This document shows, in pieces, positions 40,701 through 52,700 of a stretch of DNA of 64,000 nucleotides; within the stretch, counting starts at the first letter, position 1; every line of letters begins with the position of its first letter. The position numbers and the translations under genes were made by a program. This DNA comes from Tribonema minus. Its lineage: Eukaryota > Sar > Xanthophyceae > Tribonematales > Tribonemataceae. The notes under the pieces are model-generated. The model was not told the DNA's origin. It saw only the letters and a program-made list of their open reading frames with translations, and ran no database searches. The stretch is from contig JAFCMP010000068.1 of NCBI GenBank assembly GCA_017506865.1, forward strand, positions 310,001-374,000, given 5' to 3'.

Positions 40701-43700
40701 GCGCAAAGTTGGTGCCGGTGACGGTGATGGGGGCGCCGCCGCCGCGCGCGCTGCCCTGCAGCGGCGACGCCGCGGCGACCGTCGCGGCGCGCGCGTAGGT
40801 GAACGCGGCGTACGAGCGCCCCACGCTCTGCCCGCCGCTGATCACCGACACGGTGACGGCGCCGGGCGCGTGCGGCGGCGCCGCGCACGCCACTTCCCTG
40901 TCAGACAGCCACGTCGCGGCGACGTCAGTCGCGGCAGCGGGCGCCGCCGCACCATCGGAGAAGTGGCAGCCCAGCTGAGCACTGTGCGGCAGTCCCACGC
41001 CGAACACGCGCAGCTCCGTGCCGCCGTTCTCGGGGCCGCTGTCGGGCAGCACGTGCGTTACGGCGCCGCTGGCAAAGTAGTCGAAAGCGCGCGCGTTGCT
41101 GGCAGCAGCGCTGCCTGCTGCCGCTGCCACGTAGAAATCCACCGTCTCAGCGACGCCAGGGCTCCACATGGGAGATGAGCACTGCAGGGAGTCGTCGCCG
41201 AGGACATCGGCCGGCGCTCGCATCTCGAGTGCCGCCGCGTTGCGGAACACGCACTCCAGCGCCGCCGCTGCTGCGACGAAGCCGCTGCCGCGCACCTGCA
41301 CCTCCGTGCCGCCGCTGATGGGGCCGGCCGATGGCGTCAGCGCCTCGAGCCACAGCGCGCCCGCGTCGCTGCCATCCCTCGCTGCGTAGGTGAACGTTAT
41401 GTCGGTGACGACTTGCGCGCCGCCGGGGAGGCGGAAGCCCAGCGCCACGGTGCCGTTGCCGCTGGCCGCGCCCGCCGCCGCCGCAGCGCTCGGCGCCACG
41501 CACGTCGCCTCCGTCGAGGTGACGACGGACGCGGGCGTCGTGGCGCCGCCAAAGAGGCACTGCAGCCCCGCAATGCGCGGCAGATCGCGGCCCACCAGCA
41601 CCACCTCGGCGCCGGCGGCGCCGCGCGGCGGCGCGGCGCGCGACAGCTGCGGCCGCTGCAGGAAGGTGAAGCGCGGCGCCGCGCGCGCTGCGGCGGCGGG
41701 CAGCTGCGCAGCGCTGCCGCCGTAGCTCAGCGCGACGGGGACAGTGCTCGGCAGGGTGGAGGGCGTGCGGCAGCGAGCAATGGTCGCCGACACCCACTCC
41801 GCCGGCGCCGGCGCTGCAGTGCCAAAGTGACACGTGAGCTCCTTAGCGGGCGCAAAATAGCGCCCCGTGAGCACGACCCAGTCGCCGCCGGAGACCCAGC
41901 CCACAGCGGGGGAGATGCGCGACACGATGGGCGCACGCGCGACGGTTACGGTGGTGGAAACGGCCGTGGACGAGAGCCGCTGCTGCGCGTCCCACAGGGA
42001 AACGCCGAGCACGCCGACGCGCGCCAGCGCAGCGGCGGGCAGCGCGCACTGCACGGCCGTCGCGTTAACCACTGCCGCTGCGGAGTCCATGGGGCTGCTG
42101 CCGCTGCTGCTGCTGCTGCTGCCGCCGTCGCCGCCCGCAAACATGCAGCGCAGGGCGCCCCGCGCAGCATTCAGCGTGGCCGTCGAGCCCTCGCCGAGCG
42201 TCAGCGTCAGCAGCGCTCCGGCGTCCGCGTCCTCCGCCGCCGAAGCGGCGCCGTCAGCGGCAGCAGCAGCGGCGGCGCTGCAGTAGCGCGGCCGCACTGC
42301 CAGGACGTTCAGCCGCGGCACGTACGTGAACGCACCGACGGCGGCGACGTCGTCGCGGCCGTTCAGCGAGACGGCGACGGTCACGTTGCCGAGCGCCGCG
42401 GCGGCGGGCGCGACGCACGCGAGCTCCGCGGGGCCCGCCGCGCGCGCCGCCACGCGCGCGCGCCCGAACCAGCACGCCGGCTGCGCTGCCGCCCACGCAT
42501 CATCGGCGCCAAAGAACCCTGCGCCGAAGTTGGCGCCGAAGACGGACACCTCGGTGCCGCCCTCGGGCGGGCCGAAGGCGGGGACGAGCAGCAGCGCGCC
42601 GCTCGCCTGCGCCGCCGGCCGCACCTGCAGCGCCACCGCGTCGCGCGAGCGGTCCTCGCGGCGCGGGCCGTTGCCGACGCGCAGCGCGGCGGCGCCGGGC
42701 GGCAGCGCCGGCGCCACGCAGACGGCGTGCGCGGCGGACAGCAGCACGGCGCGCGCGGGCGGGACGTTGTCGCCGAAGAAGCACCACACGCCGCCGCCGC
42801 CGTCCGTGCGCGCCGCCTGGCGGGGGCGATGGATCAGAACCTTATGGGCATCAGTCGCCGAGGCAGGCAAGCGTTGCGAGGAGATACATGCTGTGACGGC
42901 ACCTGCGAGTGATACATGGGGGGTCAGTGGACGGGAACGCTACCCCCACGGGTGGCATGTCGGTGATCGCAAAGCGCGGCGCCATGCGCTCTGTGCGCGG
43001 CTGCCGCTGTAACTGGTAGAAGCGCAACGGGTGTGGAGATTTCTGCAGTGGCAACGCACAGGAAGGCGAAAAGTGTGGTCGCGCATGGAAGCAGAGAAAG
43101 AAAGAGCGGCAGACATGGGTACGGCCGGCACAGAGCGGGGAGTATCTGTGCCGAAGCACCCGGGGCACGTCCCCAATGCACGGTGCCTGACAGTTGAAGT
43201 AAGGGTGGCATATGGTGAATGCAACAACAGGTTGGATGCTGAGTGCAGCCTGCATGCCAGGATCATCAGACGCTGACACACAGGCATACAAAATGAGAAA
43301 AGAGCAAGGCTCTGAAAACCCAGTGCACCATTCATGCTCACAGGCAGTATTTTTTTGATCTTGTTTGTCTATGACACAAGATGCAAGTGCACATCACAAC
43401 AGGGCGTGTGACGTTGCGAACAAGCAAGCGCTCCGCCATAACCAGAACAGTGATTGTCACACGCACTTCTGAACATTATTTGAGGGGAGGATGTGCTTTC
43501 CGAGACAACCGGTTTGCTTAGCTGCCAGTCAAGTCATACATGCATGAGCAATGCCTGCCTGTGTGGCTGCTGATGTCTCACAAGGTCATGCCAGCAGCGA
43601 CTTCTTAAGTTATTGTGCGCTTGCCTCAGGGCATGTGGCACCGGTTTTGCGAGGAAGAACACGCCCTCAAATCATATAACAGCTTTCAAGACGCCAAACG

Positions 43701-46700
43701 CCAAGTGCAACGCCGTCATCGACTGCGTGACGTACGCCCAAAGCTCAAGCACATGTGACGCCGACAACCGCTCATACTTGAAGAGTGACACTGGCGCGCG
43801 CTCACCTCCGAACCAGCAGCCGCGCCATCCTCGTCAGTGACGGCAAACACGTTGAAGTCACGGCCGTACACGTCCACCGCGACGCCGCCCTCGCCGGGCA
43901 GCACCAGCGGCGCGGCGCCGCTGACCACGGCGCGCGGCACGTACGTGAACTCCGCCGCCGCCGCCGCGAAGTCCGCGCCGCCGTTGCAGCTGACGGCGAC
44001 GGGCGCCGCGCCCGCCTCCGCCGCCGCGGGTGTCACGCAGATGAGCGCTGCCGCAGCGGCGTCCCAGCTCGCGTCCACCGCGGTGTCGCCGATGCGGCAC
44101 ATGGCCTGCAGCGCGGGGGAGTCCGCATCCGCTGCTGCTGCTGCGGCGGCGGCGGCGCCGCCGCACAGGTTCTCGCCATGCACGGCGATCACGGTGCCGC
44201 CGCTCACGCCGCCGTACGCCGGCGTGATCTTCGTCACTACCGCTGCCGCGATGTACTCATACGTGGCGGAACCCGCCGCGCACGCGCCGCCGCCGCACAG
44301 CTGCACCGCCACGGCGCCCGGCACGCCGCCGCGGGCAGGCGGCGCGGCGCACGTTGCCGTGTTCTCGTCGAGCACCGCTGCCTCCACGGAGCGCCCGCCG
44401 ATGAGGCAGAATAGCTCCGCGGCGGCGGCGACACCAAAGGCGGAGCCGGTAAGGGTCAGCGCCGTGCCGCCGGTCGCGGGTCCGTGCGACGGCGACACGC
44501 CGCGCAGCGCGGGCTCCGGCAGCAGCGTCACGCGCGCCGCGGACTGCGCAAAGTCGACGCCGTTGTTCGACACGGACAGTGCGTACGCGCGCGGCGCCGC
44601 GCCGCGCGGCACGGCGCACGCGATGGCGGTGCCGGACTCCCACAGCGCGCGCATCACGATGGCACCGCCCTCGCCGCCGCTGCCGCTGCTGCTGTCGAGG
44701 CGGCACGCAAGCTGCGGCGACCGCAGGAAGGCCGCGCCGAGGATGTGGATCCACGTGTCGTCGCGACCGGTGGGCAGCGCCTGCGGCCGTGCCGACGCCA
44801 CCGTCGGCGGCCAGTAGTAGAGGAAGCACAGGCGCACAGGCGCGGCGGCAGCAGCGGCACCGTCGCCGCTGGCCGTGGCGCGCGCCTCGGCGGCAGGCAG
44901 CAGCAGCAGCGCGACGTTCCCCGCCACAGCAGCAGGCGGCGCCGTGCACCGGATTTCATCTAGCGCATGCGAAACGGTCGCAGCGGCCTCCAGCCAGGGT
45001 CCGTGAGGGTACGGCCCAAACAGGCATGCCAGAGGCTGGTCGCGCTGCTCCTGCAGCAGCGGCGCCTCCAGCCGCAGCGTCACGACGGTGCCGCCGGCGA
45101 CGGCGCCGCTCGCTGGCCGCGCCGCCGCCACGGCAGGCGCCGGCAGCACACGCAGCTGCGCGCGCGCGGTGGCAATGGGAGGCCCGCCCCTGCTGCCGAC
45201 GGACACGGCGACGTCCGCCGGCGCGCCGCCGGGCGCCAGCGGCGGCGGCACGCAGCGCAGGCGCGCGTCGTCGAGCCTGGCGGCGGGCACCGCCTGCGCG
45301 CCGAACCAGCACTGCCACGGCGCGCCGTCCTCCGCGAACGGGCCGCCCGCCACGGTGAGCGCCGCGCCGCCGACGTCCCACACACTGCGCAGCGACAGCT
45401 GCGCGATCGCGACGGCGGCGCGGTACGCGAACGCCGCGGCGGCGTGCAGCTCCGCCGCGCCGCCGTTGATTGCGAGGGAGAAGCTGACGGGCGCCACGCG
45501 CGGCGCGGCGGGCGCGGCGCACTGCAGCAGGCTGTCGGAGAGGCGCTGCGCCGGCGCGAGCGCGGCGCCGAAGCGGCACGCGTACGTGTCGGCGGCGATG
45601 AAGCCGGTGCCGGTGACCGCGACGCTGGCGCCGCCGCCGACGGAGCCGCTGCGCGGGGAGAAGTCGCCCAGGGTCTGCGCCGCTGCGTACGTGAAACGCC
45701 GTCCGTCGGTGGTGAAGTCGGCTCCGTCCAGAGATACTTCAACAGACACTTCAGCAGGTGAACCGGTAGCGAGCGGCGGCGCCGCGCAGTCCACCTGCGA
45801 CTGCGACACGAAGCGCGCGCGCACGGGTGCAGCGCCCGCGCCAAAGCGGCACGCCAGCTGCTCCGTGTCCTCAAACCCCGCGCCGTACACTGTCACTGTG
45901 GTGCCGCCGACCGCTGTGCCTGTGGCAGGGCTCAGCTCCACCACAGTCGCACGCCTCACAAACGTGTACGTGACGTCGCTGCTAGCGCTGAAGTTGACAC
46001 CGTTGACGCTGACGGCGACGCTCACCGCGCCGCCGCCGCCGTCCGCGGGCGCGCGCGGCGCCGCGCAGTGCAGCTCCGACGCGCTGACGTACACCGCCGG
46101 CATGTCCACAACGCCGAAACGCACGGTAAGCGCCGCCGCCGCCGCAAAGCCGCTGCCGCGGATCGCCACGGCAGCGCCGCCGGACGCGGGTCCCGACGAC
46201 GGCGCCACTGCCGTCACCACCGGCGGCTCGTAGTACGAGAAGAGCAGCGCCGCGTCAGTGTACTCGGCGCCATTCACGGTGACGTCCACGGGGACGGTGC
46301 TGCCGGCGGCGCCGGGCGGCGCGCTGCACACGACGGCGCGCGGAGACTCAAACCAGGCCGGCACGACCATTGCGGCGGCGGCGGCGGCGGCGCCGAAGCG
46401 GCAGCGCAGCGCGGCGGACGCCGCGAAGTGCGCGCCGCGCACGCGCACGGACGTGCCGCCGGATGCCGGCCCGCTCGCAGGCGACAGGGCGAGCGCCGCC
46501 GCGGACTCGTCGTAAGCGAACTGCGCGCCGTCGTGCGTGAAGTCCACGCCGTTGAGAGTGACCTCCAGCGCGACGACGGCGCCGCCGCGCCCCTCCGCCG
46601 CCGGCGCGACGCACCGCAGCTCCTGCGCCGACACGAAGCGTGCGCGCACGGTGGCAGCGGCGCCGAATCTGCATGCCAGCGCCGCCGTGTCGGTGAAGCC

Positions 46701-49700
46701 GGTGCCGCGGACCGTGACGGTCGTGCCACCTGCCACCGTGCTTCGCGCCGGCTCCACGGCATGCACTGTCGGCCAGGCGACATACGCGAACGCGAGAGGA
46801 CGGTCCGCGTCGCCGCCGGTGCCGCTGAAGTCGGCGCCGTTCAGCGAGACGGTCACGTTCACGGCGCCGCGCGGCAGCGGCGGCGCGATGCAGCGCAACA
46901 TGCTGCCATCTCCGTCCAGAGTTGCAGCGACGTCCAGATGGTCAAACCGCACGCGCGGCGCGCTTCCGCGTGCATCAAAACCGGACCCATGAAGCGTCAC
47001 TGCCGTGCCGCCGCCTTCGGGGCCCGACGCTGGGAGCATTGCTGTTATTCGCGGCGTCTCGTAGAAGGAAAATTTGACGGCACCGCCGCTGGTGTAGTCT
47101 ACGCCGTTTACGCTGATCTCCACCGCCACCGCTGCCGTCGCGCCCGCTGGCGCCGCCGCTGCCGCCGCGGGCGCAGCGCACCGCACGCGCGTCGGCGAGA
47201 CGGCGCGGCCCGCTACGACGGCGGCGTCGCCGAATCGGCAGAAGACAGCGCCGCCGCTACCAGGCGCGCGCAGGTTGACGCCGTCGATGACGACGGACGT
47301 GCCGCCGCTGGCGGGCCCGGCCGCGGGCGTCAGCGCCAGGATCTGCGGCGCGTCAAAGTAGGCGAAAAAGAGGCGCGACGGCGTGGCGTCGGCGCCGCCC
47401 GCCGTCACTGCCACCTCGGCGACGGCGGCGGCGGAAGGCGCGGGCGGCGCCGCGCAGCGCAGCTCCGTCGCCGACAATACCTCCGCGGGGACGGCGATTG
47501 GCAATGCGGCCACGCTGTCCGGGAAGAAGAAGGCGCACTGCAGCTCGGTGACGTTGCGGAAGCCCGCGCCGCGCACATGCAGGACGGTGCCGCCGGCCGC
47601 CGCGCCGCTGGCGGGGCGCAGCGCCGCGATGGTCATGCCCTCCACGAACTCGAAGGACGCTGCGGCGGCGGCGGCAGCGGCGGCCTGCGTGAAGTCCGCG
47701 CCGTTGAGGCTGACGGCGACGCTCGCCGCGCCGGGCGGCATCGGCGGCGTCGCGCAGCGCAACTCCGTCGCGCTGACCCACAGCGCAGGCACGTCAGTGC
47801 TCGGCCCGAAGCGCACGGTCACGTCGCCCGTCAGTTCGAAGCCGCTGCCGGTGATGGTGAGCTCGGTGCCGCCGTAGCGCGAGCCGCTGTGCGGCGCCAC
47901 CGCCGCGATTACGGGGTCCGCATAGTAGACGAAGTGGAAGCCGGTGGCGATGGCGTCGACGCCGTTGACGCTCAGCGCGAGCGGCGCGGCGGCGCCGGCG
48001 GCGCCCGCAGGCGTCGCGCACGCCACCTCCGAGGCGCTGACGAACGCGGCGCGCGTCGCGGCGGCGGCGCCGAAGCGGCACTGCAGCGCCGGCGAGTCCG
48101 CGAAGCGCACGCCGTGCACGCGCACCGTGGTGCCGCCGCTCGCGGGCCCCGTTGGCGGATCGATGGCGAGCACAACGGGGTCTGCGTAGTAGAAGAAAAG
48201 CGCCGCCTGAGGCGTGAAGTCGACGCCGTTGATGGTGATGCGCACGGCGGCAGGCCCCGGCGACAGCGCCGGCGGCAGCGCGCAGAGCACGCGCGTCTCC
48301 GAGACGAAGACGGCTGCGGCAGCGAGCGCGCTGTCGCCGATGCGGCACGCGAGCTGCGCGCTGTCGACAAAGCCGCTGCCAGAAACTTCAATCGTCGTGC
48401 CGCCCTGGACGCTTCCGCGGTCCGGCGCAATGTCCGCAGTGGCTGGCGACTGCGCAAAGTACGCGTACGTGGCACCGCTGCCGCTGCCGCTTACGTAGTC
48501 GGCGCCGTTAAGCGTCACGTGCACGGCCGCGGACGAGCCGGCCGCGCCCGGCGGCGCCGCGCAGCGCAGCTCGCGCGCGCTGACGTACGTCGCGGCCGCC
48601 TCCGCGGCGGCGCCGAAGCGCACGCGCAGCGCCGCCGTGGGCGCGAAGCCGCTGCCGTGGATGATCACCTGCGTCCCGCCCTCCGGCGGCCCCGTGGCGG
48701 GAACGACGTCGGTCACCTCCACGTCGCCCAAATAGAGAAACTGCACGCCGTCCGCGCTGAAGTCCTCGCCGTTGGCGCTGACCTCCACGCTCACGGCGGC
48801 GCCGCGCGCGGGCCACGGCGGCGCCGCGCACTGCGCGAGCGCGCGGTTCATGTACGCCGCCGGCACCACCACGACCGGCGGCGACGGCTGCAGCGCCGTG
48901 CTGTTGGCGACGGCGGCGAAGCGGCACGCGAGCCTGTCCGACCCTGCAAAGTTGATGCCGGTGATGCTCAGCAGCGTGCCCCCGGAGGCGGCCCCCGCAG
49001 AGGGGGACAGCGAGAGCACGCGCGGCCCCGCACTGTACTCAAACGCGACCGCGCTCGCCGTCCAGTCGGCGCCGTTGGTGGTGATGTCCACGCGCGCGCC
49101 GCCCGCCGCCGCCGCCGCGGGCGCGACGCAGCGCAGCTCAGCCGCCGACACGAACGTCGCCGGCACCAGGAGGCGTCCTCCGGGTTCGGCGCCATCGCCA
49201 TCTGCAGCAGCGGCAGCAGCAGCGCTGGGACTGAAGGCGCACGCCAGCTGCTCGCTGTCGACGAAACCGTCGCCAAGCACTGTCACCTCCGTGCCGCCGC
49301 CGACGTCGCCGCCCGGCGGCTCCAACGCGTACACCACCGGCGCCGGCTGAGAGGTGAAAGAGGCAGCGGCGCCGCCGCCGGGCGGAGAGAAGTCGGCGCC
49401 GTTGAGGCTCACCGTCACCGGCAGCGCGCCGACGGCCATAGCGGCGGGCGTCACGCAGCGCAGCTCGGCGGCGCTGACGAACGTCGCAGGGACGGCGAGC
49501 TCGCCGAACGCCACGAGCAGGTCGCTCGAGTAGGCGAAGCCCGCGCCGCGAATAGTCACCACGGTGCCGCCAGTCATGGCGCCAAATGTGGGCGTGAGAG
49601 CGATGACAGCAGGCTTCGCGTAGTAGCGGAACGTCAGCTGCACATCGCTGAACTCCAGGGCGTTCAGGGTGACCGCCACCGCGACAGCGCCGGGCGCCCG

Positions 49701-52700
49701 CGCCGGCGGCGCCACGCACTCGACGGCGGAGTCGTTGCGCAGCGCAGCGTGCACAAGGGCGGCGCCGAAGCGGCACTGCAGCGCGCCGGCGGACGTGAAG
49801 TTGGCGCCGCGCAGCGTGACGGCGGTGCCGCCCGCGGCGGGCCCGGAGGCGGGCGCGAGCCGCTGCAGCCGCGGCGAGGGCGCGTACTCGAACAGCCCGA
49901 GCGCGCCGACAAAGTCCATGCCGTTGAGCGCGACGGCGATGCGCGCGGGCCCCGGCGCCGGCGCCGGCGGCGCGACGCAGAGGACCTCTGTGGGCGACAC
50001 GAACGTCGCATTCTGAGCGCTGCCGCCATCGCCGAATGCGCACGTCAGCAGCGCTCCGGTGTCCGCGAAGCCGGCGCCAGTGATGGTGACTGCCGCGCCG
50101 CCGCGCGCGTCCGCCACCGGCGGCGACGCGCGCAGCACCAGCGGCGCCGGCACGAACGCGTGCATCAGCGGCGCGGCGGCGGCGGCGGCGTTGCCAAAGT
50201 CAACGCCGTTGAGCGAGACCGTCACGGCGAGCGCGCTGGGCGGCTGCACCTCGGGCGCGACGCACTGCAGCTCCGTGGCGCTCACGAACGTCGCGGCGAC
50301 CTCCGCCGCGAGCCCGAAGCGCACGCGCAACGCGCCACCGCCGCCGCCGCGCACCGCCGGCGCGAACCCCGCGCCGATGATCGTCAGCGCGCCGCCGCCG
50401 CGCGTGTAGCTGAGCTGCGGCCGCACTGCCGTGAGCGCCGGCTGAGTGTAGTAGTCGAAGACCAGCTCGCTGCCCACGTAGTCCACGCCGTTGACGGATA
50501 CCTCCACAGCGGCGGACGTGGCGTTGCGCGGCGCGGGCGGCGCGCGGCACTGCGCCAGCGCGTCGCTGACGACAAAAGCGGGCATCACCGCGCCGCCGCC
50601 GCCGCCGCTGCCGCCGCCGAAGCGGCACAGCACAGCGCCCTCGACCGGGAAGTTGGCGCCGCTGATGCTCAGCAGCGTGCCGCCGATGCGCGGCCCGCTG
50701 GCGGGGCGCAGCGCGCGCAGCAGCACCTCCTCCAGATACGTGAAGCGCACCTCGGCGCCGCCGCCGCCGCCGCCGCCTATCACGTCCACGCCGTTCACGG
50801 TGATTTGCAGCGCGACGGGACCGGGCGCCATCGCTGCGGGCACCGCGCACTCCAGCCGCGTGGCGTTGATGTAGCGCGCCGGAACGGCGGCGGCGGCGCC
50901 GCTGCTGCCGCTGCTGCTGCCGAAATAGCATGCGAGCGTCTCCACGTTTTCGAAGCCTGTGCCGGTGACGAGGACGCGCGTGCCGCCGCGCACGCTGCCG
51001 CGCGCTGGACTGGCGCCCGTCATGGCCGTGTCGACATAGCGGAACCTGCACCAGGGGACCGGGGCGGGGGGCGGGGGGAAGGGGGAGAGACGAAGAGGAG
51101 GAGGTTAGTCAGAGCATCTGGGGGCAGGTGCATGCTGCTATATGTGTAGAAATTGGACCAACTGGCGCGTGATTTACGCTGTCCAAGCGCAAGGGTGAGA
51201 GAGGATGGATCATCCACGTGTCGTGATGGCGGTGGCGCTACTGATCCTGCAGAGCACTGCCGCGCAAGCCAGTCATTACAATCGGCAGGTGGCACGGCTG
51301 GGCGCCAATGCCCGTGACAGTCAGCGCTGGATGATGAGAAGGCAGTCTGCTGCCGCGACACCGCAACAATGCTGCGGCATAATTTGCAGCAACTAGAGGC
51401 TTAAGCCTCTGTGAAGCGTCGGCAATGAAAGTTCGTGGCGCAGCAGCCTGGTCACGGCAGCTCAGCAGGCGTTGCACGCATGTATGGATACACACGCGCC
51501 GCACTTGACTGCAATGCCCCGGCAAGACAATGCATGCACCGACCAATACGCTGGCAACCGCTGCCATTGGCATATTCAAGGCACACCACGGGCTGTGGCG
51601 CACTGATCTGTGTCCGGTACTGCAGCAGTTTCTGTGATGCCACTTGTCACACAGCCAAATACGCATACATGCAAGAGCACACTGTGCGCTTTGACACTTA
51701 CGTGAAGGTCTTGGCGGGGCATGCCGATATGCCAGTGCCGTAGGCAAGCTCAACGGCCACGTACTCTAGGGTGTCCGTGACCACCAACCGCAACACGCTG
51801 CCTGCGTCCGTGCTGCAGCACGCGAAGATGGCGCAGGCGAGGCATGCATGAGCACACGTTCAAGCGCCGACGGACATCAGAGGGCGAGGTGCTGCAGACC
51901 CGTTGGCACACGCCATGGGCGGGCGTGGCAGCGCGTGTCATGCCCCAGCAGCACACAATAATACTTTTCACAAACTGTCAGCATACCCGACACCGGATGT
52001 AGTAGTGGTCAAGCAGCAGGGCAGCGCTCCGCCGATGGAGGTTTCTGCTGTACACGCTTTTACACAACCAGTTGAAGACATACGATGCAGTGATGGGGGA
52101 AGGGGGGCACATGTGCACAAGGGGAGGGGATTTACCACCACAGGCTGACAAAGAAGGTTGCAGTAATTGTACCTGAAGTGAATAAACTGTTGTCGAGAGC
52201 GGTAGCATGGACCCCAGCCTCGTGGGGCCACTGCTGTACACGCTTGTGCACAAGCAGCTGAAGGCATACAATGCAGTGGTGGGGGGTGGGCGGGCACATG
52301 TGTTCAGAGCGCGGGGGGGGGGGGGGGGGGAGGGGGGTACCACGGACTGACATAAAATGTTGCAGGCGCAATGCTTGGGATGCAGCCCGCAGCGTGGCAG
52401 CGCTCGCTGCCCCACCTCCAAGCGTGCCACAACAAAAGCGCCGCTGCCACGCCTGGCCTCTCTCGCCCTTCCCCCGCACGTCACCGCAGCAGCACAGCAT
52501 GCAGCCACGCATCAATCACACCTATAATTAAGGTTTGCCAACTAGGGTCAGAGACAGCGCTGCCGTGCGGCGCGCACACTCGCCTGTTGCCGGCGGCCAG
52601 GTACAGCATGCTCGGCGCGTCAGGCGGCAGCGTCAGCGCCACCGACGCGCCGCCGTCGGGGGTGTGCATTGCAGCGCTCAGCGTCTCGGGCCGCCACGCC

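Noticed and set aside
41413-42912. Plus-strand ORF opposite exon 12
   Set aside because: Low-complexity shadow with no initiator context or family motif; the minus strand codes IPT repeats throughout.
46068-51149. Very long plus-strand ORF as a separate gene
   Set aside because: It is the complement of the IPT-repeat exon, has no domain signature, and its composition (Arg/Ala/Gly runs) follows from the GC-rich sense codons.
52571-52583. GT donor (GTGTGC) for exon 9
   Set aside because: It leaves phase 0, and exon 10 in the matching frame hits a stop; the GC donor three codons earlier fits.
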